Shown here: piece after piece, positions 1 to 7,354 of the stretch
How positions within the stretch are numbered: position 1 is the first letter of the stretch
Layout of the letters: every line of letters starts with the position of its first letter
Assembly: GCA_964648365.1 (NCBI GenBank)
Contig: CAZYLK010000006.1
Coordinates: 1 to 64,000, forward strand
Source of the DNA: SURF-32 sp964648365
Lineage (GTDB): Bacteria; Planctomycetota; Phycisphaerae; UBA1845
Reading direction: 5' to 3'
Length of the DNA stretch: 64,000 nucleotides
Made by a program: the position numbers and the translations under genes
The notes under the pieces: model-generated
Seen by the model: only the letters and a program-made list of their open reading frames with translations
Told to the model about the DNA's origin: nothing
Database searches by the model: none

Positions 1-62
1 ATCTCCCGAAGCGCGTCGCGCTTCTTCATCCGCTCCAGCTTGAAACGATCCGGCTCTTCCAT
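1..62 (-). CDS. 5' end of a leftward gene, possibly lysyl-tRNA synthetase
   Basis: Reading leftward from an ATG at 62-60, the frame stays open to the window edge. It encodes a charged amphipathic start (MEEPDRFKLERMKKRDALRE). Lysyl-tRNA synthetases often begin with a helix of the type RxxKLxxLRxxG before the OB fold, and this resembles it, but only 20 residues are visible so the identity is a guess. No clear Shine-Dalgarno is seen upstream. The 278 bases between this start and the next gene (63-340) hold nothing I can support. Confidence 0.4.
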   Translation of the reverse strand, partial: MEEPDRFKLERMKKRDALRE

Positions 63-340
63 TGCTTGCTCGTGTTTGCTCGCGAAGTCTGAAAAACGCC
101 GTTCAACCGGCGCGAGTCGGACTCTACCGCGTCGCGGGGGGATGGGCAAAAACGCGGTGCCCGAGCGGTTCATCGACGTGAGCACCCTTCCCGACGCGGT
201 CGGCGAACCAAGCCCGGTGCCGCAGACCCCGCCCGGGACCGCCTGGCTCCAGCCGGGCGGATTGGGAGTTGATCAGTCCCGACGGAATCACTACAAGAGT
301 AGGCGGCACGACGCCGCCCGGCGCGGTATGATCGACAGCC

Positions 341-1450
341 ATGCGTAGCTCGCTCGACAAGCTGACGATCCAGGGCTTCAAGTCCATTCGGGAGTTGAAG
401 GATTTCTCGCTCTCGAACCTAAACGTACTCATTGGCGCGAACGGCGCGGGCAAGAGCAACTTCATTGGCTTGTTCGCCTTACTCGGCGCTATCGTCAGTC
501 ATCGCTTGCAGCTTCACGTGGCGAAGGGCGGTGGTGCCGAGAGGTTCCTACACCTCGGACGAAAGCACTCTCGAGCGATCGAGGTTCGGCTGCACATCGG
601 TTCGATTGGATACAGCGCGGAACTTGCGGGAACCACTGACGATCGCTTGGTATTTGAGTCGGAGCACAGTTGGTTTCATGCCGACGAGGTTTGGGAGCGC
701 TATTGGGGTCACGGTCACAAGGAGTCAGCACCATTGTCGCCTGAGAGTCCATCTACTGACGACCCTGAGCTAGGTGTCGGGCGAAAGATTTGTGCCGCCA
801 TCGTCGGCTGCACCGTCTACCACTTCCACGACACCACCGAGACGGCCGCCGTCCGACATCGCCGTAGCATGCGCGACAATGAGCGGCTTCGGTCCGACGG
901 ATCCAATCTGGCGCCGTTCCTGCTCGAATTGAGAACCCGCGAGCCGCAGCGGTTCCGGCAACTCCGCGACACGGTCCGCCTCGTCGCCCCGTTCATTGAC
1001 GATCTCAAGCTCCGGACCATTGAGACACCCGATGTCGACGATGTGCTCCTGGAGTGGACCCAGCCCGGCAGCGACTATCCGTTCCACCCCAGCCAGCTCT
1101 CCGACGGCACGCTGCGGTTCATCTGCCTGGCCACCGCCCTGCTGCAGCCGAATCCGCCCTCGACCATGCTCTTCGACGAGCCGGAACTCGGCCTGCACCC
1201 TCAGGCGCTGGAGATCCTCGCGGCTATGTTCAAGGAGGCCGCCACGCAGACGCAGGTCATCGTCAGCACGCAATCTGCGCCGCTGGTCAGCCAGTTCGAG
1301 CCGCAGGACGTCATCGTCGTTAGCCGGCGCGACGGAGCCTCCGTCTTCGAGCGACTGGACGCGGCCGCGCTGGCCGGCTGGCTGGAGGACTACACCCTGG
1401 GCGAACTCTGGCAGAAGAACGTCATCGCCGGGGGGCCGGTGCATGAGTAG
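341..1450 (+). CDS. RecF/OLD-like AAA (AAA_21) ATPase, probable defence component
   Basis: The 369-residue protein is a complete ABC/SMC-type ATPase of the AAA_21 kind. The Walker A motif GANGAGKS lies at about residues 32-39. An ABC-signature-like segment (LSDGTLRF) lies near 253-260, followed by Walker B LFDEPELGLHP near 278-288. The usual switch motif STHS is instead STQS near 308, so the H-loop histidine is a glutamine. The downstream gene starts inside this one (8-bp overlap), so the two are translationally coupled. Such ATPase plus nuclease-like pairs are common in phage-defence modules (OLD, PARIS and similar). The role here is inferred from architecture and pairing, not from any tested homologue. 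The first 450 bp look less GC-rich than the rest, which is compatible with horizontal transfer. No clear Shine-Dalgarno precedes the ATG. Confidence 0.85.
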   Translation: MRSSLDKLTIQGFKSIRELKDFSLSNLNVLIGANGAGKSNFIGLFALLGAIVSHRLQLHVAKGGGAERFLHLGRKHSRAIEVRLHIGSIGYSAELAGTTDDRLVFESEHSWFHADEVWERYWGHGHKESAPLSPESPSTDDPELGVGRKICAAIVGCTVYHFHDTTETAAVRHRRSMRDNERLRSDGSNLAPFLLELRTREPQRFRQLRDTVRLVAPFIDDLKLRTIETPDVDDVLLEWTQPGSDYPFHPSQLSDGTLRFICLATALLQPNPPSTMLFDEPELGLHPQALEILAAMFKEAATQTQVIVSTQSAPLVSQFEPQDVIVVSRRDGASVFERLDAAALAGWLEDYTLGELWQKNVIAGGPVHE

Positions 1451-2117
1451 GGTGCGGGCGCTGGTCGAGGGGCGAACCGAACTGATCTTCGTGCAGGAGG
1501 TGCTCGCCCCGGAACTCGCCAGGTCGGGCGTGTACGTGACCGCCTCGATGTTCGGCAAACCCGGCCAGCACAAGCACGGCGGCATCAAAAAATGGTCCGC
1601 CGCCAGCCGCGACATCGAACATGCCCTCAAGGGCGACCCCACCTGCACGATTACAACGATGGTCGACTACTACGGCCTGCCGGACGACTGGCGCGCCACC
1701 GTCGATCGGCCGGACGCGCACGCCCGGGTCGAAGCCATTGAGGCACGAATGACACAAGAGCTCGGCACACTCCTCGGGAAGTCATTCGATGCCCGGCGGT
1801 TCATCCCCTATGTACAGTTGCACGAGTTCGAGGCGCTGCTGTTCACCCGGCCGGGCGAAATCGCCCGCACGCTGGAGGTTCCTCAGCTTGAATCAGTTTT
1901 TCAGCGCATTGTCGACGCGTGCGGCGGTCCCGAACTGATCGACGACGACACGACGACGGCGCCGTCGAAGCGCATTGTGGCCGTCGCTCCGCGCTACAAC
2001 AAGGTTCGCCACGGCATACTCGCGGCGGGGCGGATCGGACTTGCCGCGATGCGCGCGGCGTGCCCGCGGTTTGACATGTGGGTCGCCCGGCTCGGCAATC
2101 TTGCTGATCCCCTATAA
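1443..2117 (+). CDS. DUF4276-type protein, TOPRIM-like partner of the ATPase
   Basis: The 224-residue protein begins at an ATG that overlaps the end of the ATPase gene by 8 bp. It opens with VRALVEGRTELIFVQEVL, an acidic VEGxTE motif of the type seen in TOPRIM-like folds. A second acidic site follows at TTMVDYYGLP, about residues 62-71. Further on is YVQLHEFEALLF, a block typical of DUF4276 proteins that co-occur with AAA ATPases. Together the acidic motifs suggest a metal-dependent nuclease partner of the upstream ATPase. This is inference from motif order; no catalytic activity is established. The same frame is open further upstream inside the ATPase gene, but homology begins only at this start. 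Confidence 0.72.
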   Translation: MSRVRALVEGRTELIFVQEVLAPELARSGVYVTASMFGKPGQHKHGGIKKWSAASRDIEHALKGDPTCTITTMVDYYGLPDDWRATVDRPDAHARVEAIEARMTQELGTLLGKSFDARRFIPYVQLHEFEALLFTRPGEIARTLEVPQLESVFQRIVDACGGPELIDDDTTTAPSKRIVAVAPRYNKVRHGILAAGRIGLAAMRAACPRFDMWVARLGNLADPL

Positions 2118-2232
2118 ATTGCGGCCGCGGCGCCACCACCAGGAAGCCGATCCCCCGCCAAGCCGTAAATCGTATACTGTACCACGGACGCCCGCACCAT
2201 TCGCCGGCCGCAGCGTCCGCGGGAAGTCTACC

Positions 2233-2742
2233 ATGCGCCAAGTCACTTTATCGGACAACGAGAAGTTCGCCCTGCGCAGCACGCCGGAGTTTTTCGGCGT
2301 GGTCGAGGGGCTGATGCTGGTGGTCGGCGGCATTGCGCTGATGCGGTACGGATACGGCTGGGTCGAACAGCAGCGCATGACGCACCTGGTCACGCCCTAT
2401 TACGTCGATCTGGCCGGCTGGCTGATGGCCGGGGCCGGGGCGTATCTGCTGCTGCGCCGCCGCGGAGCGACCGTCGATCGGCGACGCGGCACGGTCCAGC
2501 GCTGGTGGGGGCTGGCAGGGCTGCCGCTGATTCGCCTCACGCACGCCCTGGCCGCCGACGCGGTGCATATGGAACGCCGCCGCATCTACTATCGCAAGGC
2601 GCGGGTCGTCTACTACCCGATCAGCCTGGTCAAGGGCGGCCGGCGGCTCAAGCTGGCCGTCGGGTTCAACTACGACAAGACCCGCCGCATCGCGGAAGCC
2701 CTGGCGTCGTTTCTGGGGGTGCGGTTTCAGAGTGCTTGTTGA
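2233..2742 (+). CDS. Two-helix membrane protein with PH-like cytoplasmic tail
   Basis: This 169-residue protein is unrecognised by family. Two hydrophobic segments are visible, at about residues 21-40 (VVEGLMLVVGGIALMRYGYG) and 57-76 (LAGWLMAGAGAYLLL). A basic, beta-rich C-terminal part of roughly 90 residues follows. That layout resembles small bacterial PH-domain (YdbS-like) membrane proteins, in which the tail folds against the membrane. I infer this from layout only. The next start upstream is not supported, and the ATG sits 13 bases after a purine-rich stretch. The gene stands alone, and its stop codon TGA is the first base group of a dispersed repeat, so the repeat abuts it directly. 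Confidence 0.6.
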   Translation: MRQVTLSDNEKFALRSTPEFFGVVEGLMLVVGGIALMRYGYGWVEQQRMTHLVTPYYVDLAGWLMAGAGAYLLLRRRGATVDRRRGTVQRWWGLAGLPLIRLTHALAADAVHMERRRIYYRKARVVYYPISLVKGGRRLKLAVGFNYDKTRRIAEALASFLGVRFQSAC

Positions 2743-2785
2743 GAATGGAATAACGAATAGCGAATGGCGAATAACGAATGAAGAG
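2742..2785 (+). repeat. CGAATRR word repeat, copy 1
   Basis: Short units of the form CGAATGG, CGAATAG and CGAATAA are strung together directly after the stop codon of the preceding gene. The same composition recurs at 2986-3026, inverted at 3134-3173, and at 12746-12784. Confidence 0.85.
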
Positions 2786-2891
2786 CGGCCGGGTCGCCTG
2801 ACTCCATCCACCCAGTCTCCCAGCATGTGATTCTGGATTCGCACCGCAAGCCCATCGCATTCGCGTCGTCCGCGTCGCCGTTCCACCCCAT

Positions 2892-2980
2892 CGGAGCGCA
2901 GAGGTCACGATCCCCAGCCACCTTCCGGAGGCCCACCCGTTTTCGAGACGGGGGCGGCGCCGACCGCCGCTTTACGCTCC
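2892..2980 (-). tRNA. tRNA-Ser(CGA)-like sequence with abnormal D and T arms
   Basis: Read leftward, 89 nt can be laid out as a class II tRNA. The acceptor is GGAGCGT paired with GCGCTCC plus discriminator G. The anticodon stem is CCCGT/ACGGG around the loop CTCGAAA (anticodon CGA), followed by a long variable arm with CCTCCGGAAGG. Two things are wrong for a standard tRNA: the D arm is replaced by AAA plus a GC-rich hairpin (GCGG...CCGC), and the T loop reads ATCGTGA instead of TTCGAAT. No CCA is encoded. It is either a decayed tRNA-Ser or a tRNA-like element. The neighbour at 3182-3272 shares the same unusual D-arm format. Confidence 0.32.
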
Positions 2981-2985
2981 TCGCG

Positions 2986-3026
2986 AGGAATAACGAATGG
3001 CGAGTGGCGAATAACGAATGAAGAAG
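2986..3026 (+). repeat. CGAATRR word repeat, copy 2
   Basis: Direct copy of the word repeat seen at 2742-2785, starting 5 bp beyond the acceptor end of the tRNA-Ser(CGA)-like sequence. Confidence 0.8.
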
Positions 3027-3133
3027 TAAGGATGCACGCGACATGAGATCGAGCAACACCACTGGAAACGTGCTCTCGATTAGGTTTGACACTCGACGCT
3101 GCCAATGTCGGCACCCTTAGGGTACGTCATCCG

Positions 3134-3173
3134 TTCTTCATTTGTCATTCGCTATTCGTTATTCGCCATTCAC
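3134..3173 (-). repeat. CGAATRR word repeat, copy 3 (inverted)
   Basis: Inverse-orientation copy of the same word repeat. It ends 8 bp before the second tRNA-Ser-like sequence. Copies 2 and 3 face each other across about 107 bp. Confidence 0.8.
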
Positions 3174-3181
3174 TGTCTCAC

Positions 3182-3272
3182 CGGACGGCAGAGGAGTCGA
3201 ACCTCACACTTTCCTTGCGGCGTGCCATCTCCTTAGCAGAGAGCGGCGGGCTCCACGCCCGCTTTACCGTCC
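3182..3272 (-). tRNA. tRNA-Ser(GCT)-like sequence with abnormal D arm
   Basis: Read leftward, 91 nt fit the length and layout of tRNA-Ser. The acceptor GGACGGT pairs with GCCGTCC plus discriminator G. The anticodon loop is CTGCTAA (anticodon GCT), followed by a long variable arm including GCCGCAAGG and a good T loop, GGTTCGACTCC. The D arm is again AAA plus a perfect GC hairpin (GCGGGC-GTGGA-GCCCGC) instead of the conserved D loop. Position 27-43 is a mismatch and 49-65 is T-T, as in the neighbour. No CCA is encoded. I cannot tell a functional divergent tRNA from a remnant. Confidence 0.38.
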
Positions 3273-3616
3273 ACACCAAACGCGTTGGAACGCTATCGGA
3301 GAGCGGACGAAAGCGTCCCGCGATTCACAGGAAGGCAGCGGGCTCGATGCCCAGACGCCGAAGCGCCCGGCGCATCGATCGCCCGACGCTCGGGGCGTCT
3401 CTCCCGCCTTCGCGGCGGAGGCCGCGCCACCGCGGCTATGCCTTCCACACACTGTTGCATGCCTCAAGGGCGCGCCTCAACGCTCCCTGGCTGCGGATCG
3501 ATGCATACGTCAACGATGACAAGCAACCGAGTCCACGGCTGCCTGAGCGCGTGATGCGCGCAGCGGCACCGGAAACGTGGCTTCGCCGCGACAACGGCCA
3601 CCATCGAAACTCAGAC
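3273..3616. other. Gene-free GC-rich stretch
   Basis: I see no supportable gene here. Open frames exist on both strands but lack family features, ribosome sites and plausible composition. Several short palindromes occur, for example around 3405-3440. Confidence 0.5.
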
Positions 3617-3619
3617 AAC

Positions 3620-3653
3620 AAAAAAAACCGGCCGACCTTGTGAGGCCGACCGG
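3620..3653 (-). terminator. Rho-independent terminator (leftward)
   Basis: On the minus strand a 10-bp stem (CCGGTCGGCC with GGTCGGCCGG, two G-U pairs) and a 6-nt loop are followed by eight T residues (plus-strand A run 3620-3627). It closes a leftward transcript. Confidence 0.85.
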
Positions 3654-3770
3654 CTTTGATGTTACGCGTTCTGATCAGGCGTTACTGCTCAGCGCGCCAC
3701 CTCCCCGGACGACCTTGTGGGTCGCGACTGGACCGGGACGATGAACTCGAAGAACGCAACGCGATCATGA
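3620..3770 (-). ncRNA. Candidate small RNA of about 150 nt
   Basis: A near-consensus leftward promoter (3777-3805) and a strong intrinsic terminator (3620-3653) bracket about 150 nt. The predicted transcript can fold a hairpin with CGACC-CACAA-GGTCG closed further out by CCCGG/CCGGG, then the terminator stem. It matches none of the small RNAs whose cores I can recall (SRP, 6S, tmRNA). An alternative is a leaderless 28-codon frame at 3768-3682 that starts close to the predicted transcription start and is serine- and arginine-rich at its N terminus. An ncRNA is the simpler reading, but I cannot exclude the peptide. Confidence 0.5.
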
Positions 3771-3776
3771 TGAACA

Positions 3777-3805
3777 ATTATGTCACACAAAACAGGACGT
3801 GTCAA
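3777..3805 (-). promoter_or_regulatory. Strong sigma70-type promoter (leftward)
   Basis: On the minus strand TTGACA (3805-3800) is followed after exactly 17 bp by CATAAT (3782-3777). The expected start is near 3770. It lies between the end of the FHA gene and the terminator, so it drives only the short unit at 3620-3770. Confidence 0.7.
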
Positions 3806-3860
3806 GTCCCGCGCACAGGAATTTCCGGATCGGGCAGCGACCCTGGGCCGACGCTCCCCT

Positions 3861-4958
3861 CTACTCCCGCCGCCGTGAAATGTCCATGTGACACTGCGTC
3901 AGCATCTCGTGGAAACGGGTCAGATCGTGCAGCAGGCCGCGCATGGCGGCGTCGCGGGCGTCGAGTTCGGCGATGCGCCGCGAGAGGTTCGTCTGGGCGT
4001 CGGTCAGCGTACCGCCGCGATCGACGATGTCGAGCTTCCACTTGTTCAGCCGCGCCCAGGTCCGGTTGAGCGCATCCTTCAGGTCGGCCAGGCGTCGGCC
4101 CACGTCGGCGTCGCCGACGTCGCGCAGCGGTTCCGGCGACGGTTCGGGCGCCAGGGTGATCGCCGGGGCCGCGACCTCAGGCCGCGCCGCGTCAGATTCT
4201 CGCGTGGGCGCGGCCGGGGCATGCTCCGGGAACTCAACCACCTCCGGCGCCTCAAACTCCGCCGGTTGGACGGTCAGCTTCTGACCGCCAAGCTGAAAAG
4301 CGTCGCCGATGGCCAGCGGCGCCACCCGCGCCGGCCAGCCATTCACGAGCACGTCGCCGCCCGCGCCGAGATCCTGCACGTACCAGTGGTCGCCGCTGCA
4401 AAACAGCAGCGCGTGGACCTCGCGCACCTGGTCATCGTCAAGCGTGATCGCCAGGCCCTCCTTGCGGCCGACGGCGCCCGCCGGGCGGGTCAACCGCCAG
4501 GCGCGGCCGTCCTCGCGGCACAGCACCAGCGGCACCCGCGCCCGCAGGGGCGGCGCCACCGGACCGGCAATGCTCCGCCGATGGAACACGGGCCGCCGGG
4601 CGTTCGCCCGGGCAATGATCTCGACCAGGAACTCCGTGTCGCCGGCGCGGACCGTATCGCGATGATTCAGATGAACGAGCCGGATGCGCCCGCCGTTGCG
4701 GACGGTGCCCCCGTCGGTACACAGATCGAACAGAAGGACGTTGTCGCCGGCGCAGATCACTGCGCAGTGCGCCTCGGCCACGCTGTGATGGTGAATGACG
4801 ATATGGGCCGGACGCCGCGACCCGATGATGGTGGCGGGGCGCTTGAGCAGCCAGGTACGGGGATTGGCCCCGTCGAACCCGGTGGTCAGACGCACCGTCG
4901 GTGCATCGGCCGGTAATTCGACCGCTACCTCGTTACGCGCAAGACCCGACCCCGACAT
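3861..4958 (-). CDS. Double FHA-domain protein with C-terminal coiled coil
   Basis: The 365-residue protein carries two forkhead-associated domains, which bind phosphothreonine peptides. The first spans about residues 35-115, with the GSRRPAHIVI strand and the HHxxVAEAHC segment. The second spans about 155-225 (VGRKEGLAITLDDDQV ... VNGWPARVAPLAIGDAF). A proline- and alanine-rich linker leads to a helical, coiled-coil-like C terminus from about 275 to 360. No signal peptide or membrane segment is present, so it is probably a cytoplasmic adaptor reading out serine/threonine kinase signalling. A kinase and two PP2C phosphatases are encoded at 27.5-31.6 kb, but partnership is only a possibility. 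The second domain departs from the usual S-x-x-H core (VREVHA), so its phosphobinding may be weakened. It is divergent from surE. Confidence 0.85.
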   Translation of the reverse strand: MSGSGLARNEVAVELPADAPTVRLTTGFDGANPRTWLLKRPATIIGSRRPAHIVIHHHSVAEAHCAVICAGDNVLLFDLCTDGGTVRNGGRIRLVHLNHRDTVRAGDTEFLVEIIARANARRPVFHRRSIAGPVAPPLRARVPLVLCREDGRAWRLTRPAGAVGRKEGLAITLDDDQVREVHALLFCSGDHWYVQDLGAGGDVLVNGWPARVAPLAIGDAFQLGGQKLTVQPAEFEAPEVVEFPEHAPAAPTRESDAARPEVAAPAITLAPEPSPEPLRDVGDADVGRRLADLKDALNRTWARLNKWKLDIVDRGGTLTDAQTNLSRRIAELDARDAAMRGLLHDLTRFHEMLTQCHMDISRRRE

Positions 4959-5129
4959 CGCTCGACCCCATCCCTACCCTGCAAGTGCTTCCTTCCATCA
5001 TCCCCGACCGCGGCGCTGCAAACCGGACGCGCTCGCGACGAGGCCGTGCCGACCAGAGTCAAGCGTACGATTCGCCCTTCGTCGCGGCCACCCTTGATCG
5101 CGGCGGCCCGTCCGATTAGTTCACCGTAC

Positions 5130-5870
5130 ATGTCAACGCCCGCTGAACGCCCGCGGATCCTGCTGACCAACGACGACGGCATCGCGGCGCCCGGGCTGCG
5201 CGCCCTGTTTGAAGCCGCCCGCGCGTTGGGGGACGTCGAGGTCGTCGCACCCGGCACGGAGCGGTCCGCATGCAGCCATACTCTGACGCTGCACCGCCCG
5301 ATCGAGGTGCGGCGCGTCACCCACGAGCCGTTCGGCCCGGTGTACACGGTCGATGGAACGCCCGCGGACTGCGTCCGGCTGGCCATCGCTGAACTGCTGC
5401 CCCAGCCGCCGGACCTCGTGCTGTCCGGGATCAATCGCGGCGCCAATTCCGGCGTGGATGTTTATTATTCGGGCACGGTGGCCGGCGCTCGCGAGGCCGC
5501 GATTCTCGGCGTCGCCAGCATCGCGCTGTCGCAGGCGATACTTAAGGACGTCGACATCGACTGGCGAGCCGCCACGCGGGCGGCCGTCGCCGTGATTGCC
5601 GACCTCCTGCCCAGGGTCCATACGGCACCGGCCTTCTGGAACGTCAACTTCCCGCCGCGGATCCCCGATGCCGTCATGGAACACGTCCGGCACGTACCAG
5701 TCGCGCCGGGCGCAGGTCCGCTCACGTTCTCGCGCCAGCCGCGTGAGGCCGGCGTCGTGGAGTTTCGTTACGGCGGTGGCTACTGGGACCGTCGTACGCC
5801 GCTGGACACGGATTATGAGGTCATTCGCGCCGGCGGGATCGCCGTCACGGCGCTCGGACTGTGGGGCTGA
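5130..5870 (+). CDS. surE: 5'/3'-nucleotidase SurE
   Basis: The 246-residue protein matches SurE in length and in all key blocks. The N terminus ILLTNDDGIAAPGL carries the metal-binding NDDG. It is followed by VVAPGTERSACSH, the DGTPADCVRLA segment, and LVLSGINRGANSGVDVYYSGTVAGAREA, which supplies the conserved asparagine and the dimer arm. SurE is a metal-dependent survival phosphatase that removes phosphate from nucleoside monophosphates. I chose the ATG at 5130 because the SurE fold begins right after it. It faces the leftward pilus operon convergently, with a GC-rich hairpin between them. Confidence 0.95.
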   Translation: MSTPAERPRILLTNDDGIAAPGLRALFEAARALGDVEVVAPGTERSACSHTLTLHRPIEVRRVTHEPFGPVYTVDGTPADCVRLAIAELLPQPPDLVLSGINRGANSGVDVYYSGTVAGAREAAILGVASIALSQAILKDVDIDWRAATRAAVAVIADLLPRVHTAPAFWNVNFPPRIPDAVMEHVRHVPVAPGAGPLTFSRQPREAGVVEFRYGGGYWDRRTPLDTDYEVIRAGGIAVTALGLWG

Positions 5871-5978
5871 GGTCCGCCCCAGGCGGCGTGCGCGGCACGC
5901 GCCGCACGCCTCACCGGCTCACGGCCTGCCGGCGCGCATGACGTGGGTCGAACGATTCATGCACACAGCGGTACGTCC

Positions 5979-6000
5979 GCGCCCCCAATAAAGGGGGCGC
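5979..6000. terminator. Perfect hairpin between convergent genes
   Basis: GCGCCCCC and GGGGGCGC form an 8-bp perfect stem around the loop AATAAA, between the 3' ends of surE and the pseudopilin gene. There is no T run on either side, so it may end transcripts weakly in both directions or serve as a processing stop. Confidence 0.4.
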
Positions 6001-6136
6001 CGCGCGTTCCGTTGAACGCGGGCGCCGGGAATCGCGGAGCGAGATCGAGCACGTTTGGCCCCGCCATCCGCCCACCGCGCGAACCTGGGCGAGCCAGGCG
6101 CGGTCGTGTGCCGAGGCGGCGCGCGGCGGCGCCGGA

Positions 6137-6643
6137 TCAATACTCGTCGTACGGCTTGCTGTTCTCGTCCTGGTCGTCCGTGTTGGCGATGATGTCGCCG
6201 GTCAGATAGTTGTAGCACCAGCCCATCGTGGTCTTGGTCTCGTCAATGGCGGGACCAGTGTTCTGCATGTCCACGCCGGCCGCACCCTTGTTGGGGCCGA
6301 CCTCGAGCGGCGGGAAGCCGCTGCCGCGCAGATATGGACCGTAGATGTGCGTGCCGGCGACGTTGCCGACGACGCCGTTGATGTCCGTCTTGTCCATGAG
6401 CTGTTCCTTGAGCGTCGCTTCGAGGCCGTCGGCGCCCGGCAGCGACCCGCCATGCTCGGCGGCGTACAGGTCGATGGCGTTGCGCAGTGCCGCCAGACTC
6501 CCTCGCACGGCCGCGTCGCCGGCGCCCTTGGCGCCGCGGCTGATGCGCGGAACGGCGATGGCGGCAATGACGCCGATGATGACAATGACGATGACGACTT
6601 CGACCAGGCTGAACGCTCGTTTGTGCTGTGCGGAAACGGTCAT
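6137..6643 (-). CDS. Type II/IV pseudopilin (GspG-like)
   Basis: The 168-residue protein is a prepilin with a short basic leader (MTVSAQHKRA). A hydrophobic N-terminal helix beginning FSLVEVVIVIVIIG follows, with the conserved glutamate at mature position 5. The residue before the predicted cleavage site is alanine rather than the usual glycine, which prepilin peptidases can tolerate. The body has a long alpha helix and then a GspG-like beta region with an acidic C terminus (DDQDENSKPYDEY) that could bind calcium as in GspG. It is the last gene of the leftward pilus run, about 110 bp after the PilP-like gene, and has a purine-rich GAGAAGAA before its ATG. No prepilin peptidase gene is in the window. 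Confidence 0.88.
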   Translation of the reverse strand: MTVSAQHKRAFSLVEVVIVIVIIGVIAAIAVPRISRGAKGAGDAAVRGSLAALRNAIDLYAAEHGGSLPGADGLEATLKEQLMDKTDINGVVGNVAGTHIYGPYLRGSGFPPLEVGPNKGAAGVDMQNTGPAIDETKTTMGWCYNYLTGDIIANTDDQDENSKPYDEY

Positions 6644-6753
6644 CTTGATTCTTCTCGCGAAACCCAGGAAACCCCGTCGTCAGCGCGCTCGCGCTCACGA
6701 TTGCTGATTGAGTATCGACGCCGCCCCCCGCCCCCTTTAAGGCCGATCACTTA

Positions 6754-7335
6754 TCAGCCCTGCGGTTTGCTTTTCGGATGCACCAGCAGCGCGACATTGC
6801 CGTCCTGACACGCGAATTCGGCTCGACCGGCCGCCGGATCGATCGTGATCAGGCGGCATTCGTCGAGCGTATCGCCCTCGCGCAGTCGGGAATCATCCAC
6901 GACGGCCACCGCCCGCCCCTCGTAGGTCAGGACGGCGAGCAGGCGATGCTTCGCGTTGTTGAATCGCTCCAGGCCGGTCAGCTCAGGCTCGGCCCGCATC
7001 CCGCGCGGCCCGCGCCCCCCCCCGGTTCCCTTGCCCCACAGACGTTCGTAAATCGGAGCGGGCATTTCGAACAAATCGCGACGATCGATGCCGGGGTCAT
7101 ACGGCGGCAGGGCGCGCGGAAAGGGCAACTCGGGAATCGCGGTTCCGCCGGCCGCCATGGCAAACGTGGCCGTGCCGCTTACGCCTGACAGCGCCGCCGG
7201 TCGCGCCCGCCGTTCAGATGCGGCGGCCTCGTCCGGGCCGGTCGTCTTGCCGCCGAACATCAGCTTGTCGGTCGCAAGCGCCGTCAGGGCGCCGCCGAGG
7301 ATGATCGCGTACAATCTCTTCTTGCGGTCGTTCAC
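6754..7335 (-). CDS. Bitopic GspC/PilP-like pilus assembly protein
   Basis: With a GTG start at 7335, 19 bases after the PilO stop, this encodes 193 residues. A basic tip (VNDRKKRLYA) and a single membrane helix near residues 9-25 are followed by a periplasmic alanine-, glycine- and proline-rich linker. A small C-terminal beta domain runs from about residue 115 (NNAKHRLLAVLTYEGRAVAV ... LREGDTL). That layout matches PilP or GspC, which link the inner-membrane platform to the secretin. An ATG further upstream exists in frame, but it lies inside pilO and would add a proline- and arginine-rich segment without family features. Sequence similarity to named families is weak, so the call rests mostly on topology and place in the operon. 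Confidence 0.6.
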   Translation of the reverse strand: MNDRKKRLYAIILGGALTALATDKLMFGGKTTGPDEAAASERRARPAALSGVSGTATFAMAAGGTAIPELPFPRALPPYDPGIDRRDLFEMPAPIYERLWGKGTGGGRGPRGMRAEPELTGLERFNNAKHRLLAVLTYEGRAVAVVDDSRLREGDTLDECRLITIDPAAGRAEFACQDGNVALLVHPKSKPQG

Positions 7336-7354
7336 GTACCACCCCGATCGTAAC

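Noticed and set aside
2742..3173. CRISPR array
   Set aside because: The repeats are short permuted words without uniform spacers, and no cas genes are present.
3086..3643. 185-codon rightward frame in the gene-poor stretch
   Set aside because: It reads through a word repeat, a tRNA-like sequence and a terminator, and has no protein-like features.
3620..3770. Signal recognition particle RNA or 6S RNA
   Set aside because: The SRP core (GGAAG/GNAGCAG type) and the 6S long bubbled hairpin are not recognisable.
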